64,000 bases of DNA from Schistosoma mansoni (GCF_000237925.1 NC_031497.1:21000325-21064324); one strand, 5' to 3'; numbered from the stretch's first letter, positions 32,041 to 42,988 are shown. The notes: generated by a model from the letters alone, not told the origin. Program-made: numbers and translations.

Positions 32041-32961
32041 AACACCTGAAACGATAGCTGTGGATTATTTAAGATAATGTTTATTGCAACATAAAATTAA
32101 GAAAACCCAAGTGCTATGAAAAAGGCATTAGATCTAAACTCACTAGGCTGCGGTAATAATTTAATGAAGAGTAAAACTGGAAAAAGGGTTGAGAATGATT
32201 CAGTTGCGAAGGCAGTTGAAGGTTAGCCACTAAATCTTATTGAATACGAAAGTTAGTTTTAAGCCTTCTAATTTCTACGGCTTCCACAAATTTTAATATA
32301 GTAGGCTTTGATTGTCTATTCACTGCTTTGTATTCCTTGATATCATCCATTTTATATCCCTTCTCAAGTAGATCCTGACCTATCGAACTCCCAAGAACAT
32401 TTTCCCCTCAGAGTCATAAGTTCTATGGAATATACCCAATAAGACTTGTGGATGCCAACCTTTCTGTTCTTCATGAAGACTAAAATAAATACGTGTATAT
32501 GAATATTCTTCTTAACGGACTATTCATTTTGCAATTCTGAAAATCAGATTATTCAAGTTGCTTAGGAAAGTTCCATATATGAAAAATATATAGTTCGTTA
32601 CATCGATCAGTACGTCATATAAATGACGATAAGTAGTTAATATGAAGCCGACCTATCACTCTGCCAACGGATTAATAGTATTGAATAATAATAATCATAA
32701 ATGGCTTTTCTATCTGACTTTAAAACACAAAAATATAAGGATTAATACTTGAACTGCAAACGTCACTATCAAAATTTGACCTAATAATTTCAAACGAAGT
32801 TAACATTAAGTATGCTGATCTTAATGATAAAAACAATGTCAAATCTTCAATATAATTCAATGACAATTATCTATCATCATCTGCGACGACGAGATAGTTG
32901 TTCAGTGATCATTAGTTTCCTATAGTATTTCAAATGAGGTCAATTCATGATGAATACCACC
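32041..32961. other. Intergenic stretch, unassigned
   Basis: No gene or repeat recognised. Confidence 0.45.
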
Positions 32962-33230
32962 TTACTTACTTACTTACTAACTAACTTACGCCTGTTACTC
33001 CCAATGGAGCATAGGCCGCCGAACAGCATTCTCCAACCCACTCTGTCCTGGACCTTCCTTTCTAGTTCTATTCATTTTTTGTTCATTCTTCTCATGTCGG
33101 TCTCCATTTCTCAGCGTAATGTGTTCTTTGATCTTCCTCTTTTCCTTTAGCTTTCAGGATTCCATGTGATGGCTTGTCTTGTGACGTAGTTGGGTGATTT
33201 CCTCAATATGTGTCCTATCCACTTCCATGA
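32962..33230 (-). mobile_element. Very short 3' end of an RTE/SR2-like LINE
   Basis: Only the last 270 bp of the element: the CTTACTTACTTACTAACTAA tail (a modified repeat) and the region coding [16 protein letters not shown] text on the minus strand. Confidence 0.88.
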
Positions 33231-33468
33231 ATACTACCTACATATTTATAATAGCTAAATGACTAGAAAAGTTGAAATTCTAACATTTCACAACATGCTA
33301 TTCTTTACTTATCCAAGGAATAAATAACTCTTAAAAGTTAGTTCAAGTTTAAATACTACAAAGAACGAAGGAAATTAAGCAGTTATTACTCACAAGGAAT
33401 TCTGATCATTCTACTGTCGTGTCATTCGGGTCAGAGTGGCATCTGCATAAAATATGTTTTCGTGTATT

Positions 33469-33515
<47 letters not shown>

Positions 33516-34764
33516 GGTGTGAACTTCAACAAGTGAAATGTTACACACGACCAGTATATTTTTCAAGTTAGTTAAGTAGTTAATCCTTCATTTCTTTTGA
33601 CTCCAGTAAAATTTAAGAACAAATTAAATACTTCATCTACTAGTTCTACGCTCAGATTATTTCAGCATTAGTTTGTCAGTTTTACAAATGACACTTTTAA
33701 TAATCATCCAGTGTGTGAATCTTCAAGTTCCTTTTCGTTTTCAGTTATTTGATTTTTAGTTCCAACATCTAGCCTATCATGGACTTCTATTGTCTACTGA
33801 ATCCGTTGAACTAAGTGAACAACTCAAATATACTCTTAATCATCCTTCTACTAATAACTGCTCTTGTCATGTTAGGGAGTTGAGAGTAGTCTGGAGGAAA
33901 TCGTGAACCTAGATTTACTTCTGTTTGACACTCGTTAACCAGCTGTGAAGTCCGTCTTGAAGGAATTCATGCTTCCCATGGAATCTGAAATTGTGTGACC
34001 CATCTTCATAGTTTAAGACTCTATCACAGATCTTTTCTGTCCGTCACATACATACATATATACATACTATGTGAAGGATTATGATACCAACTAGTTTCCT
34101 AAATAAAATCAAGTGGGCAGAGCTTGAATATTTTGAATTAATTAATAAACGTAGAATACTTTAATAACTAATTCACAGTCAACATAGTTTGAATTTTGGT
34201 ATCAACTTATACAATCGCCATTATTTTTCAGAGCATAATGTATTTGAAAAACCGCACTTCCATGTGATTAGTGTAATGTCTATTTTTATCCCCTTATAGG
34301 TTCTTAACGAATATTATAGTCAGCTATGTCTTTAAATTGAAAACCATCTAAAACTCTTTCTGGAGTTTTAGTCGTGATATGTGACATTTGGGGACGACAG
34401 ATAATTACTGACGATTTCCAGTGATGATTACATAATACGATCAATATGGATCGTAAAATGTCAACTCAGAAGCTTGTGGTTTTTTAGACTTATATATCCT
34501 AGATTCCAGGCATTTATAATCATTGGTGGTCTATGATTACAACCATCAAGATACTAGAAAGCATCCACTTACCTCTCTTTTTCGAGAGCTCATCAACTGA
34601 TATATTATACTAAGTGTAACAAGGCATGCGAATCCAACTGATTTCGTTCTGGATGAGTAAAAATAGAAAGACCAAATCGTTTAAAATAATAGTAATTTTT
34701 ATAGTTTATATACATTATAGGGTAATGGGCACTGTAGATAAGGTGTGTATTACTGACAGGAAAT
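33231..34764. other. Intergenic stretch downstream of the receptor kinase
   Basis: Holds a pure TA dinucleotide run at 33471-33511. No gene seen. No clear AATAAA for the receptor kinase in the 150 bases after its stop. Confidence 0.5.
33471..33511. repeat. TA microsatellite
   Basis: About 20 uninterrupted TA units. Confidence 0.95.
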
Positions 34765-37700
34765 TCACGTAGACTGGATTGTATTTTCGTAAATGTGTAC
34801 CGAATGATTATGAACTTCTATGAAAGATGTATCTGACAAAAATTTACAATTCTTGTATGTACAGCTATGGTGTTTATGATGGCCTTGTCCATGACAATTG
34901 TACTGAAAGTCTATGCAACTGAATATTTCCTTAGTGCCCTCAAGTAAGTATTTTAGTTTATCATGAATTTGTGCTGCAGTAGGACGTTTGTGGGGATTAT
35001 AAGACCACATTTGACACATCATTTCCCATAATTCATCGTTCACTAGTATAGGTCTATCTAATGTCGACGGTGGTAATAATCTTTGACAATTTGTTTTTTT
35101 TTTCAACATCTCTCTTGAAATGTCCGAGTTACAATTTGTACTGTTATTCTTGTTGTTACTAATATTATGCTCTGATAACATACCAACTAATTCTTGAAAT
35201 GTTTTAATCTCTTGAAATGGTTCACGTTTTTCCAAATGAAACAATTCCCATAACAATAAACCATATTGCCATATATCTGAACTAAAATAAAATTTATGTT
35301 GTAATAATGCTTCAGGTGGTAGAATTCGTAGAGGTAACTTTTTTCTTGGCGTCAATACACGATAATATTCATCGATTAATTGATCTTCATTAAATTCACC
35401 ATCAATATTATAGATTTGATCATTTGTTAACCCATTAATTGGTGTCATTTGTACAGCTAAGCCAAAATCACTAATCTTTGGTATATAATTATGATTAATA
35501 AGAATATTTCTAGTTGCTAAATCTCTATGTATTACATAATTCTTTACCAGATATACAATACCTGATATAATTCCATAAGCAAAACGATATATCTCTTTTA
35601 CAGTTAATCTATATTCTCCCAATGTTATTCTATCATTAGTATTCATCTTGTTGTCTTTCATATAGAATTTGGTCAATTGAACTTCTTCATAATTCATTAA
35701 ACTATCTATCATTTGATGTGAATGACATTGAATAAAATGAGCTAAACTTTTGTATTTACAACATTCAAGAATCAAATTGACACCATTCAATGGGCATCTA
35801 TTCCTCTTGAGGTTACTTTCAAACATGATTCCAATCATTCTAATTATGTTATCACAATTAGTTAAGTTGGATAATATACGTATTTCATTTTTTAAACATA
35901 ATAATTGACTACTATCATTATTACTATTATTATTGTTAACAGTAGTATTTTCAACTATTGATGATATTTTCATAGCAACAATATAATTGTCCGTATCCTC
36001 TTTTAATAATATATCATTGAATTGATTATTTAATGTATCTTTTATATATGAACTATGTAACCATGCTTTAAATACTGAACCATAATGACCTGAACCAAGT
36101 GAATCATTAGATCGTTTAATAAATTTACTCGGTATAATCCATTTATTAATTTGATTCATAGAATGATTTGCATTAGTAGTAGTAGTAGTAGTTGTTGTTG
36201 TTGTTGTTGTTGTTGTGATATCAGTAGTATCTTTATTAGTAGTATTAACAGTGAAACCTAATAATTGACTTAACACTTGTTCAACAGATTTATAATCTTT
36301 ATTCAAACTATATGATGTTGATAATAATGATGATAATGATGCTTTATAATGATATGAATGAAGACGATTATAAATATGTTTATATAGAATATTTGGAAGT
36401 GATATCTCGGAAGTACATTGATTTTTATAATTGATTTTATAACATAACCATAGAATGATACCCAAGGTGAGAAGAATTAATATTATTGGTAATATAATGA
36501 AACATATCCATGAAATGATCTTTTTCATCATAATCTGTAATTGGATAGTTTCATTAGAACTCATTAAAGTAGTATCTAGGTAAATTAATTTGATTTGTTT
36601 AAATGTATGACCTGCGATATTTGTAGCTAAACATTGATAATGTGATTGATTTAAAGTCTCTTTTAATGTGGTTAGATGATAGATACATGTTTGAATTTGT
36701 TGATCATCCTTTATGCTGATATTAAATGGTACTTTATTATCATCTATTGAACATGTATGTACATTGAACCATTTAATAAATGATTTATTATGATTATAAA
36801 TTGCTTTCATCCATTGAATAGTTGGTTTTGGTAAACCAATCGCTTGACATATTAATTCTATACTATTTTTAGTTATATTAGTAGTATGAATAGTGTAATT
36901 GAATAGAGTAGATTGTTGTAAATTTGTTTTAATGAATTGTATATTTTCAATTGGTTTCAAAATTTGCGGTTTATTTTGTTTAAATGTATGAATTTTAATT
37001 ACATATTGTTCAGTTTTATATGCGCATTTTAAATGAATAACAAGCGGTTTGTTTAAATGGATTACTTTTTTAACCTTGAAAGAATAGGGGGATAATATCC
37101 AGGATGTATTATGAATCAAATGATCTTCAGTATTATTTTGTGTATTATTAATAGTCAATTCAGGCCATTCCTTTCGTTTAAACTGTTCAGGTTTTGTATA
37201 TAGTTTACGTATACACTCTAAACTGATAAATGTACTTTGAACTAGAGAAATTTCTGAGTTGTTATAGTGTGAATTTACTTCATAAAATTGTGAAGAATTA
37301 TTTAATTCAATAACAAAATATAACTGCTTCTTTCCTCGGATACTTTGAAGGTCACGATGGTTTCCAGTGTTGTTGAATATATCAATGACATTGAAATCAT
37401 TCAATAATGTACAACTTTCATGACTATTAAAGTGTATTCCTATTTCATAAACACTACTACATCTTACACATAATTGTTTAGGCCAATCATTTAAATACAA
37501 ATTGTTTAGATGACCTAATTCATTGGGACGTTCCCATAAGTTTCCTGTTTGATTCAGTACTATCATAGGATAATTGGTTACATTGTAAAATGGTATTAAT
37601 TTGAAGATATGTTCGAATGTTTTATTATATGTTGTATAGTTTTGAATATGATTATCCATTGAAATGAACCAAGTTACATGATTTGGATAATGATAACCGA

Positions 37701-38442
37701 ATCTTTGAGCTATACTTCTTTCCATATCATTTGGAATACAATGTAGATAAGATTGTTGTGTAATTTGACTTTGAAGATTTTCAACATTTCTAGTTAATTC
37801 CAAGATAGATTTGACAATGAATATCTGGAATGTTCTCTTTATCTCTCCATATCCAATAGATAAGGTCATTGTTTGATTGGGTAAATTCATTTTTATTTTT
37901 ATAAAACATTTCCAAGTATCTTTAGTACGGATTGGATTGATTTGTGTTTCTTTGGTTTTCTGTTCAGATTTAGGCATACCATGTTTCATAAGAATACAGA
38001 ATGGTTGATTGTCAGTTTCATGTTCTGTCCAAAATGATATATTCAAGTTAACGGAATTGTTTTTGATGAGAAGACTTAAAGTAGAATTGTCACTAAACGA
38101 GGACTTATTGTCACCTAAAACCATACAGTTACAATGATAACTTATGTGAAGCTTATTTGATATTTGATTAGTGGTCTTTACGATTTGAATTATTCTTTGA
38201 CTTATAGGTGCCATTCTATCTGGTGTAGTTACTTCACAAAGTATAAATGTGTTATTTACTGATGAATTAGTTTCATTCGAAGTTTTCGATAGATCTAGAT
38301 CATATTTTGAATAAGCATAAAGTATTGAAAACTTATTAAATGTTTGATGTGTAGTCAAACATTCTGTTCTTTCCCATGGACTTTGTTCATCAATCTGATA
38401 ATGTTCTTGGAAATCAGATATATTAGAAAGTTTTACATTATC
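34765..38442 (-). CDS. Receptor kinase exon 2: Ig domains, membrane helix, kinase
   Basis: A single 3678-nt exon. It begins after an ATTTTTAG acceptor at DNVKLSNISDF, 28 codons upstream of where the frame is usually drawn from a TTG. It carries the rest of the ectodomain, the membrane helix, a Thr-repeat juxtamembrane region, the whole kinase and an 80-residue His- and Cys-rich tail. A kinase domain in one exon with no introns is uncommon for a receptor of this type. Confidence 0.9.
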   Translation of the reverse strand, partial: DNVKLSNISDFQEHYQIDEQSPWERTECLTTHQTFNKFSILYAYSKYDLDLSKTSNETNSSVNNTFILCEVTTPDRMAPISQRIIQIVKTTNQISNKLHISYHCNCMVLGDNKSSFSDNSTLSLLIKNNSVNLNISFWTEHETDNQPFCILMKHGMPKSEQKTKETQINPIRTKDTWKCFIKIKMNLPNQTMTLSIGYGEIKRTFQIFIVKSILELTRNVENLQSQITQQSYLHCIPNDMERSIAQRFGYHYPNHVTWFISMDNHIQNYTTYNKTFEHIFKLIPFYNVTNYPMIVLNQTGNLWERPNELGHLNNLYLNDWPKQLCVRCSSVYEIGIHFNSHESCTLLNDFNVIDIFNNTGNHRDLQSIRGKKQLYFVIELNNSSQFYEVNSHYNNSEISLVQSTFISLECIRKLYTKPEQFKRKEWPELTINNTQNNTEDHLIHNTSWILSPYSFKVKKVIHLNKPLVIHLKCAYKTEQYVIKIHTFKQNKPQILKPIENIQFIKTNLQQSTLFNYTIHTTNITKNSIELICQAIGLPKPTIQWMKAIYNHNKSFIKWFNVHTCSIDDNKVPFNISIKDDQQIQTCIYHLTTLKETLNQSHYQCLATNIAGHTFKQIKLIYLDTTLMSSNETIQLQIMMKKIISWICFIILPIILILLTLGIILWLCYKINYKNQCTSEISLPNILYKHIYNRLHSYHYKASLSSLLSTSYSLNKDYKSVEQVLSQLLGFTVNTTNKDTTDITTTTTTTTTTTTTTNANHSMNQINKWIIPSKFIKRSNDSLGSGHYGSVFKAWLHSSYIKDTLNNQFNDILLKEDTDNYIVAMKISSIVENTTVNNNNSNNDSSQLLCLKNEIRILSNLTNCDNIIRMIGIMFESNLKRNRCPLNGVNLILECCKYKSLAHFIQCHSHQMIDSLMNYEEVQLTKFYMKDNKMNTNDRITLGEYRLTVKEIYRFAYGIISGIVYLVKNYVIHRDLATRNILINHNYIPKISDFGLAVQMTPINGLTNDQIYNIDGEFNEDQLIDEYYRVLTPRKKLPLRILPPEALLQHKFYFSSDIWQYGLLLWELFHLEKREPFQEIKTFQELVGMLSEHNISNNKNNSTNCNSDISREMLKKKTNCQRLLPPSTLDRPILVNDELWEMMCQMWSYNPHKRPTAAQIHDKLKYLLEGTKEIFSCIDFQYNCHGQGHHKHHSCTYKNCKFLSDTSFIEVHNHSVHIYENTIQST

Positions 38443-39168
38443 CTAAAAATATAATAAGTTTTAGAGTATAGTCTAAGTAAGATTTTTCACAATTAAACAG
38501 TTAGATTCTCATTATAACTTATTTGAAAACTAAAGAGTAATTTATCAAACAAAACATAGTTGGAAATTGATCAGTTTTTCCTATTCACAAGAGAGTTAAA
38601 CAATTTAGTACATTTCAATGGTTGAGATCATGAGTCAACTGAGGCTAGACCATCATGGAAAACCTAGAAGCACTGGACGGCCATTTCGTCCTCATGTGGG
38701 ACTTCTCAGCAGTGCGCATCCATGATCCCAACTCGCCAGATTCGAACCAAGGACCTTTCAGTCTCCCAAGTGAGCGCTTAACCTCTAGACCACTGAGCCG
38801 GATGGCGCTCATCTCTGTTAATGTCTAACTTCGAACGATCCACGAAAGTGAGCGACACATCCACTATTTTCTTCAGTGAGTTACTATTCCCACAACAGAC
38901 CCGGTTGAACTCCGCTGGTCACTGTCTCTCACTAGAACTCCCTCTGAAGCCAGTCACCAATGAGTATATGTTGATTAATATCAGAAGAAGTTTTTCCTGG
39001 ATCGTGGATGCGCACTGCTGAGGAGCCCTACATAAGAACGAAACGGCCGTCCGGTGCTTCAAGGCTTTCCATGATGGCTAGCTTCAACTGACTCATGATC
39101 TAAACTATTGAAATTACTATAGTATCCACAAAAACCTCTTTTGATATTAATTTTAGTACAATTTAAAG

Positions 39169-39210
<42 letters not shown>

Positions 39211-41056
39211 TTGCAATAATGAAATAACACTTTTCAAGTAGATATGTTACGTAATAATCCATGTTCACAAACCGAACCTTATTATCCAAAAGAAGTTTGT
39301 ACAACCACTCTCGCTACTTTGGTCATCGGTATAGTGAAGTTTGTAGCAGGAATTTGATAAACAATTTTCATATTCCTACCAATTTTCGTATATTTTTTTT
39401 GTATTTTACTTATTCTCAACATTTGTCCCTTGATTCTTACATAACTGTTATATTACTGACCATTGATCAAGATATTTTGTTTTGTCCTTTCTTCTCTTTT
39501 TATCTATTATGTAACGTAGCAACAACTTGATTTTCGAATAATTACTTTGATTATTATTAATCGTCTTTCTTTCAATTATTTGATGTTAATATCAGAAGGG
39601 GTGTTTGTAAATATTATAGAGTAATTTTAATAGTTGAGATCATGAATCCATTGAAGTTAAACCACCAGAGCCTCCAGGTTTTCCATGGTCATCTAGCTTC
39701 AATTGATTCAGGATCTCAACTATGTTAATGTTAGTTTATAATCGATATGTCATTATATGGAAGATTATTTATACATTTTTTTTTCAAAATAATATACTTA
39801 TGTTTTTAGAACAGATAACTCCTCCTGTAGCTCCTCCGGGGATCTACTTCCAGTCTCAAGCCCAGATAAAGGAGGAGGGTTAGGCATTGGGTTTAACAAC
39901 CCCACCCCGTAAAAAGCCAACTCGCTAAAAAACAAAACGTTAACCAGAAAAATGTACTTACTTGATTTAAAATTTTCCATCTAAAACATAATTTACTTAT
40001 TGGCTTATGTACAATATATTTTTGTGTATAACTACCAATACATATTAAACGTAATAGTTTAGTATGTTGCTTTATACGAAATATTAAAACTTCATTAGAA
40101 TATTTAATTAACCAATTTATATTATTTAAAAAAGAATGACTACTTATATTCATTAATTTATAAGTAGTATATTCTATTTCCTTTATAGATTGTAAATATA
40201 TATGAATGATAGGTGATATAACTAGTGATTGTAATGGCCATATTGGTTGTATAATACGTTGTTCATTCATTTGTTTATAATTACATAACATATATAACAT
40301 AATACGTGGAAATTGTGATTTTAATAAACATAAACCAAAACGATTATCATAATAATATTGAATTGAATGTTTAAATTGTTTAAATGGATACCATAATTGA
40401 TAACTTGATTTATGTGGTGTTAATTGATAATCAATCGAAAATAATGAGGAATCTTCTTGATATGTACTATTTAATCCAGGACATGGTATAAGCATTGGTT
40501 GATTACGTATAATATCTAAATGAATAGTTGTCATAGTAACTGAATTCATATGAAGAAATACACTACCACAATATGTCTTCATACTTTTTAATTTGAATAT
40601 AATATTTGAATGATTTATGAATTGAATTTGTTTAAATAAACATTGATCTTGTTCATACCATGGACAACATGGACAACAAGATGGTTCATTTGGTAACCAA
40701 TTGATGATACTTATATTATAACTATTCGAAGACTGACAACATTGATATAATCCACGAAAATGAGTACGTAAATTATCAGTATTATTCTTCGGTAGTTGAA
40801 TTAAAAGTTTACTTTGATTATTATTTATTTGATCCATGATAACTATTGGTTTGAAGTTCAATGGTATAGTTGAAGGAATATACCATTCGTTACCAAATGA
40901 ACAAGATAATTCTATGATTGTATTATTTATTAGTATATCATATTGATGATGATGTTCATTTTGTTTTAATTCACAGAATGAAACATTTGGCGATGTTTTC
41001 GAAATTGATTTATCAAATAGTAATAATATAATGAATAGAAACCCTATTAGCAGCAT
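34765..41056 (-). CDS. Ig-type receptor tyrosine kinase, VEGFR/PDGFR-like (two coding exons)
   Basis: Exons 41056-39962 and 38442-34765 join in phase 0 into 1590 residues. Residues 1-20 are a signal peptide (MLLIGFLFIILLLFDKSISK). The ectodomain (to about 1006) holds many Cys pairs and N-glycosylation sites and several Ig-like folds. The last is typical I-set, with SIELICQAIGLPKPTIQWMK and YQCLATNIAG. A membrane helix spans about 1007-1032. The kinase has GSGHYGSVFK (about 1148), VAMK (1187), the EIRIL helix C Glu, HRDLATRN (about 1336), DFG (about 1356) and PPE (about 1405), so it should be active. ECCKYKSLAHF resembles the VEGFR hinge motif EFCKxGNL, and a roughly 40-residue insert follows, as in split-kinase receptors. 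The usual Trp after the activation loop is replaced (LPLRILPPEAL). Tyrosine kinase is secure; the VEGFR/PDGFR assignment is inference, with FGFR-like the main alternative. Confidence 0.9.
36173..36220 (-). repeat. Coding trinucleotide repeat (Thr run) in the receptor kinase
   Basis: GTA and GTT repeats on the plus strand read as ACA/ACT-type codons on the minus strand, giving about 14 consecutive Thr around residues 1107-1120, between the membrane helix and the kinase. Confidence 0.9.
38602..39150 (-). mobile_element. HHR-TIR element, complete copy with two hammerheads
   Basis: The most complete copy. The left arm (38602-38720) holds a minus-strand hammerhead. Next to it, also on the minus strand, is the tRNA-like part (B box GGTTCGAATCTGG near 38738, A-box-like GGTCTAGAGGTTAAGCGCTC). 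A body of about 200 bp follows. The right arm (39000-39150) holds a plus-strand hammerhead (39009-39061), then CTTCAACTGACTCATGATC and the outer end CTATAGTATCCACAAAAACC. The arms are inverted repeats of about 130 bp. No open frame. It lies in the receptor kinase intron. Confidence 0.85.
39173..39207. repeat. AT microsatellite
   Basis: About 17 TA units directly after the HHR-TIR element. Confidence 0.95.
39598..39735. mobile_element. HHR-TIR element, minimal palindrome without hammerhead
   Basis: Outer arms only: AGAAGGGGTGTTTGTAAATA to TTGAGATCATGAATCCATTG faces CCAGGTTTTCCATGGTCATC to AGGATCTCAACTATG. The ribozyme and body are gone. Confidence 0.78.
39822..39953 (+). mobile_element. 5' end fragment of an RTE/SR2-like LINE
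   Basis: TGTAGCTCCTCCGGGGATCT through AAGCCCAGATAAAGGAGGAG and CCAACTCGCTAAAAAACAAA to TTAACCAGAAAAA is the 5' untranslated part of the LINE whose long copy starts at 30158 (minus). Nothing downstream of that part is present. Its right edge is about 8 bp from the splice donor of receptor kinase exon 1. Confidence 0.85.
39962..41056 (-). CDS. Receptor kinase exon 1: signal peptide and first Ig-like domains
   Basis: 365 codons from an ATG followed by a strong signal peptide. The first Ig-like fold is visible as ELSCSF...W and GLYQCC. A CCPCCPWYEQDQC cluster follows, unusual for Ig domains. The exon ends ..WKILNQ before GTAAGTAC. Read-through into the intron gives about 22 residues from transposon-derived sequence before a stop. 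Confidence 0.85.
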
Positions 41057-41790
41057 ATTTCAATGGATTAAATCGGGATGAATATGTAGTTGTAAAATCT
41101 CAGTGAATGAAGTCGAACTAGATCGAACGTATCGTCTAGCAATCTAGTCTAAGCTTTTTCCAAGGAAATCAATGTCTTACATCAATCAACTTGGCGCCCG
41201 AATACTATGAAACTATTCGCTCTAATTTAGATGAAAGTTTTTATATATTTCAAGGTATGTTGTTTAAATTTTATAATGAATAATTCATTATTATGGTTGG
41301 TAACATATTACATTGATAATATAATTGGATCCATTAGCTGATATATATATATATACACGGAATCTAATAATAACAATACCTGACCAATAAAGTGATAGTA
41401 TTGAAATTTTAAATAGTTGTCAAGGTTATTAGTAGTATCTACATATATCCAGTTATTTTTGAAGTGAATATAATTGGGAGTAATGATAGAACGAATACTG
41501 AATTTAGTTGTTTAGTCTGTTTATAAAACATGAAAACTATAGATAGATATATATATGAGATGATGTACATTATGAATGACTTATAGTAACCTTATTAATT
41601 ATTAGATAGATATATATGTATATATATGTAACAATATATATTGTATAGACCAATGTTTGTTTATATTAAGATTTATATTAAACTAATAAAGTCATTTTTA
41701 TAAATTGTAATTTACAATTGAATGAAAAAAAAAACGGAAAAAGTATATTGATTATTTTTTAATAAGTAACTGTTTTTAATACTGAATTCA
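41057..41790. other. Upstream region of the receptor kinase
   Basis: A/T-rich; likely 5' untranslated and promoter sequence read leftward. Contains the first 70-bp motif copy (41176-41244). No TATA element can be assigned with confidence. Confidence 0.45.
41176..41244. repeat. 70-bp motif U, copy 1
   Basis: CTTACATCAATCAACTTGGC, then GAAACTATTCGCTCTAATTT and GATGAAAGTTTTTAT. Two better matched copies lie at 42923 and 43316. Confidence 0.85.
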
Positions 41791-41925
41791 GTTGGTATTC
41801 TTTAGTTGAATCGTCCCATGGATGTTTAGAACTGCGATTGATTAACCTATTATGTGCATACTGTGCGTATTGTCTCGATATGGGCTTAATTCACAAGTAT
41901 TATAAGCAAAGATGAAAAGTCGCTA
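41790..41925 (-). repeat. Sm-alpha-type repeat, tail fragment
   Basis: TTGGTATTCTTTAGTTGAAT and TGTGCGTATTGTCTCGATAT are the tail of the unit in minus orientation. It faces the plus-strand array that follows. Confidence 0.8.
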
Positions 41926-42445
41926 GGACTCACTAACTGAGTGGATAACGTGGTGGCGTTTGAAGCGAAAGGTACTGGGTTTGAGTACCAAAGTGAACAT
42001 CAAGTCTGAGATGCAGATACATCCAGTTGACGAGTCCCAAATGGAAGGAAACGCGCATCAAACTGGATTCCACTGCTAGTCACTATCCATCTTTGCTTGT
42101 AATGCTTGTGAATTAAGGCTATATCGAGTCAATACGCACAGGAAGCACATATACCAATAAGAGACTGATCAATTGCAGTCCTAAAAATCAATGGAAAGAT
42201 AAAAGTTAACAACACCATGTGAATTTAAAATTCACTCCATTGTACAAGCAAGTGGCTATCATAACTCAGTAGATAAGTGGATAACGTGATGGTATTTGTA
42301 GCGAATGGTAATGAGTTTGAGTCTCAGAGTGAACATCAACTCTGAGATGTGGGTACATCCAGCTGACGAGTCCCAAATAGGATGAAACGTGAGTTCTGGA
42401 TTCCACTGCTAGCCATTATCCATCTTTGTTTATAATGTTTTAATC
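41926..42445 (+). repeat. Sm-alpha-type tandem dimer
   Basis: Two plus-strand units in direct tandem; the landmark CCATCTTTG recurs at 42087 and 42420, so the spacing is 333 bp. Both have A- and B-box-like segments. The hammerheads (about 42026-42077 and 42356-42406) are decayed: the first has TTGACGA, and the second keeps CTGACGA and GAAA but has T at the cleavage position. Confidence 0.9.
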
Positions 42446-42922
42446 CTAGTTGTACAATATGAATTCTGATTAGTTTAGTTAGGAAAAAAAACAACTAAAT
42501 AGAATGATTTTTTAACAACTTCTAGGTAGTTATGATTTGAATAACCTTGCTCTTAATGTTTCACTGTATTTATTCTATCATTATATGTTATTTATAGTAT
42601 ATGATAAGTATAAAGATAAATCGTCAGGTATTTGTTGTCATGTGTATTAAATTTGTAGATATACACAATACGACTTAATTAAAGAATACTGTGAACCAAT
42701 TATCTTCCAGAAAATTCATCCGAAGATAAACAAAAAAGAAAAAGAAGGAAAGGTTCGTTTGGAGGAATGTTATATTTGATTCTTTGTAGAGGCAAAATAA
42801 TGTAAGATTTTCAAGCTAACTATTTACAGTAGAAAAAGTTTCATGTCAAATCATGATGTCATTAGTTAGTTAAGTTTGATCAAAGGCATTCATCTAGTAT
42901 TAAATAGGAATAATATATTTGC

Positions 42923-42988
42923 CTTACATCAACTCGGCGCCTAAATACTGTGAAACTATTCGCTCTAATTTAGACGAAAGTTCTTATA
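42923..42988. repeat. 70-bp motif U, copy 2
   Basis: CTTACATCAACTCGGCGCCT, GAAACTATTCGCTCTAATTT, GACGAAAGTTCTTATAC. Confidence 0.9.

Larger units (their letters stand above)
38443..39961 (-). other. Receptor kinase intron, filled with mobile DNA
   Basis: 1519 bp with GT/AG borders. It holds, from right to left, a LINE 5' fragment next to the donor, a small palindromic HHR-TIR remnant, an AT microsatellite and a full HHR-TIR element near the acceptor. Confidence 0.85.

Noticed and set aside
36000-36240. Possible separate short gene around the Thr repeat
   Set aside because: The minus-strand frame is continuous from ectodomain to kinase, so this is the juxtamembrane region of one protein.
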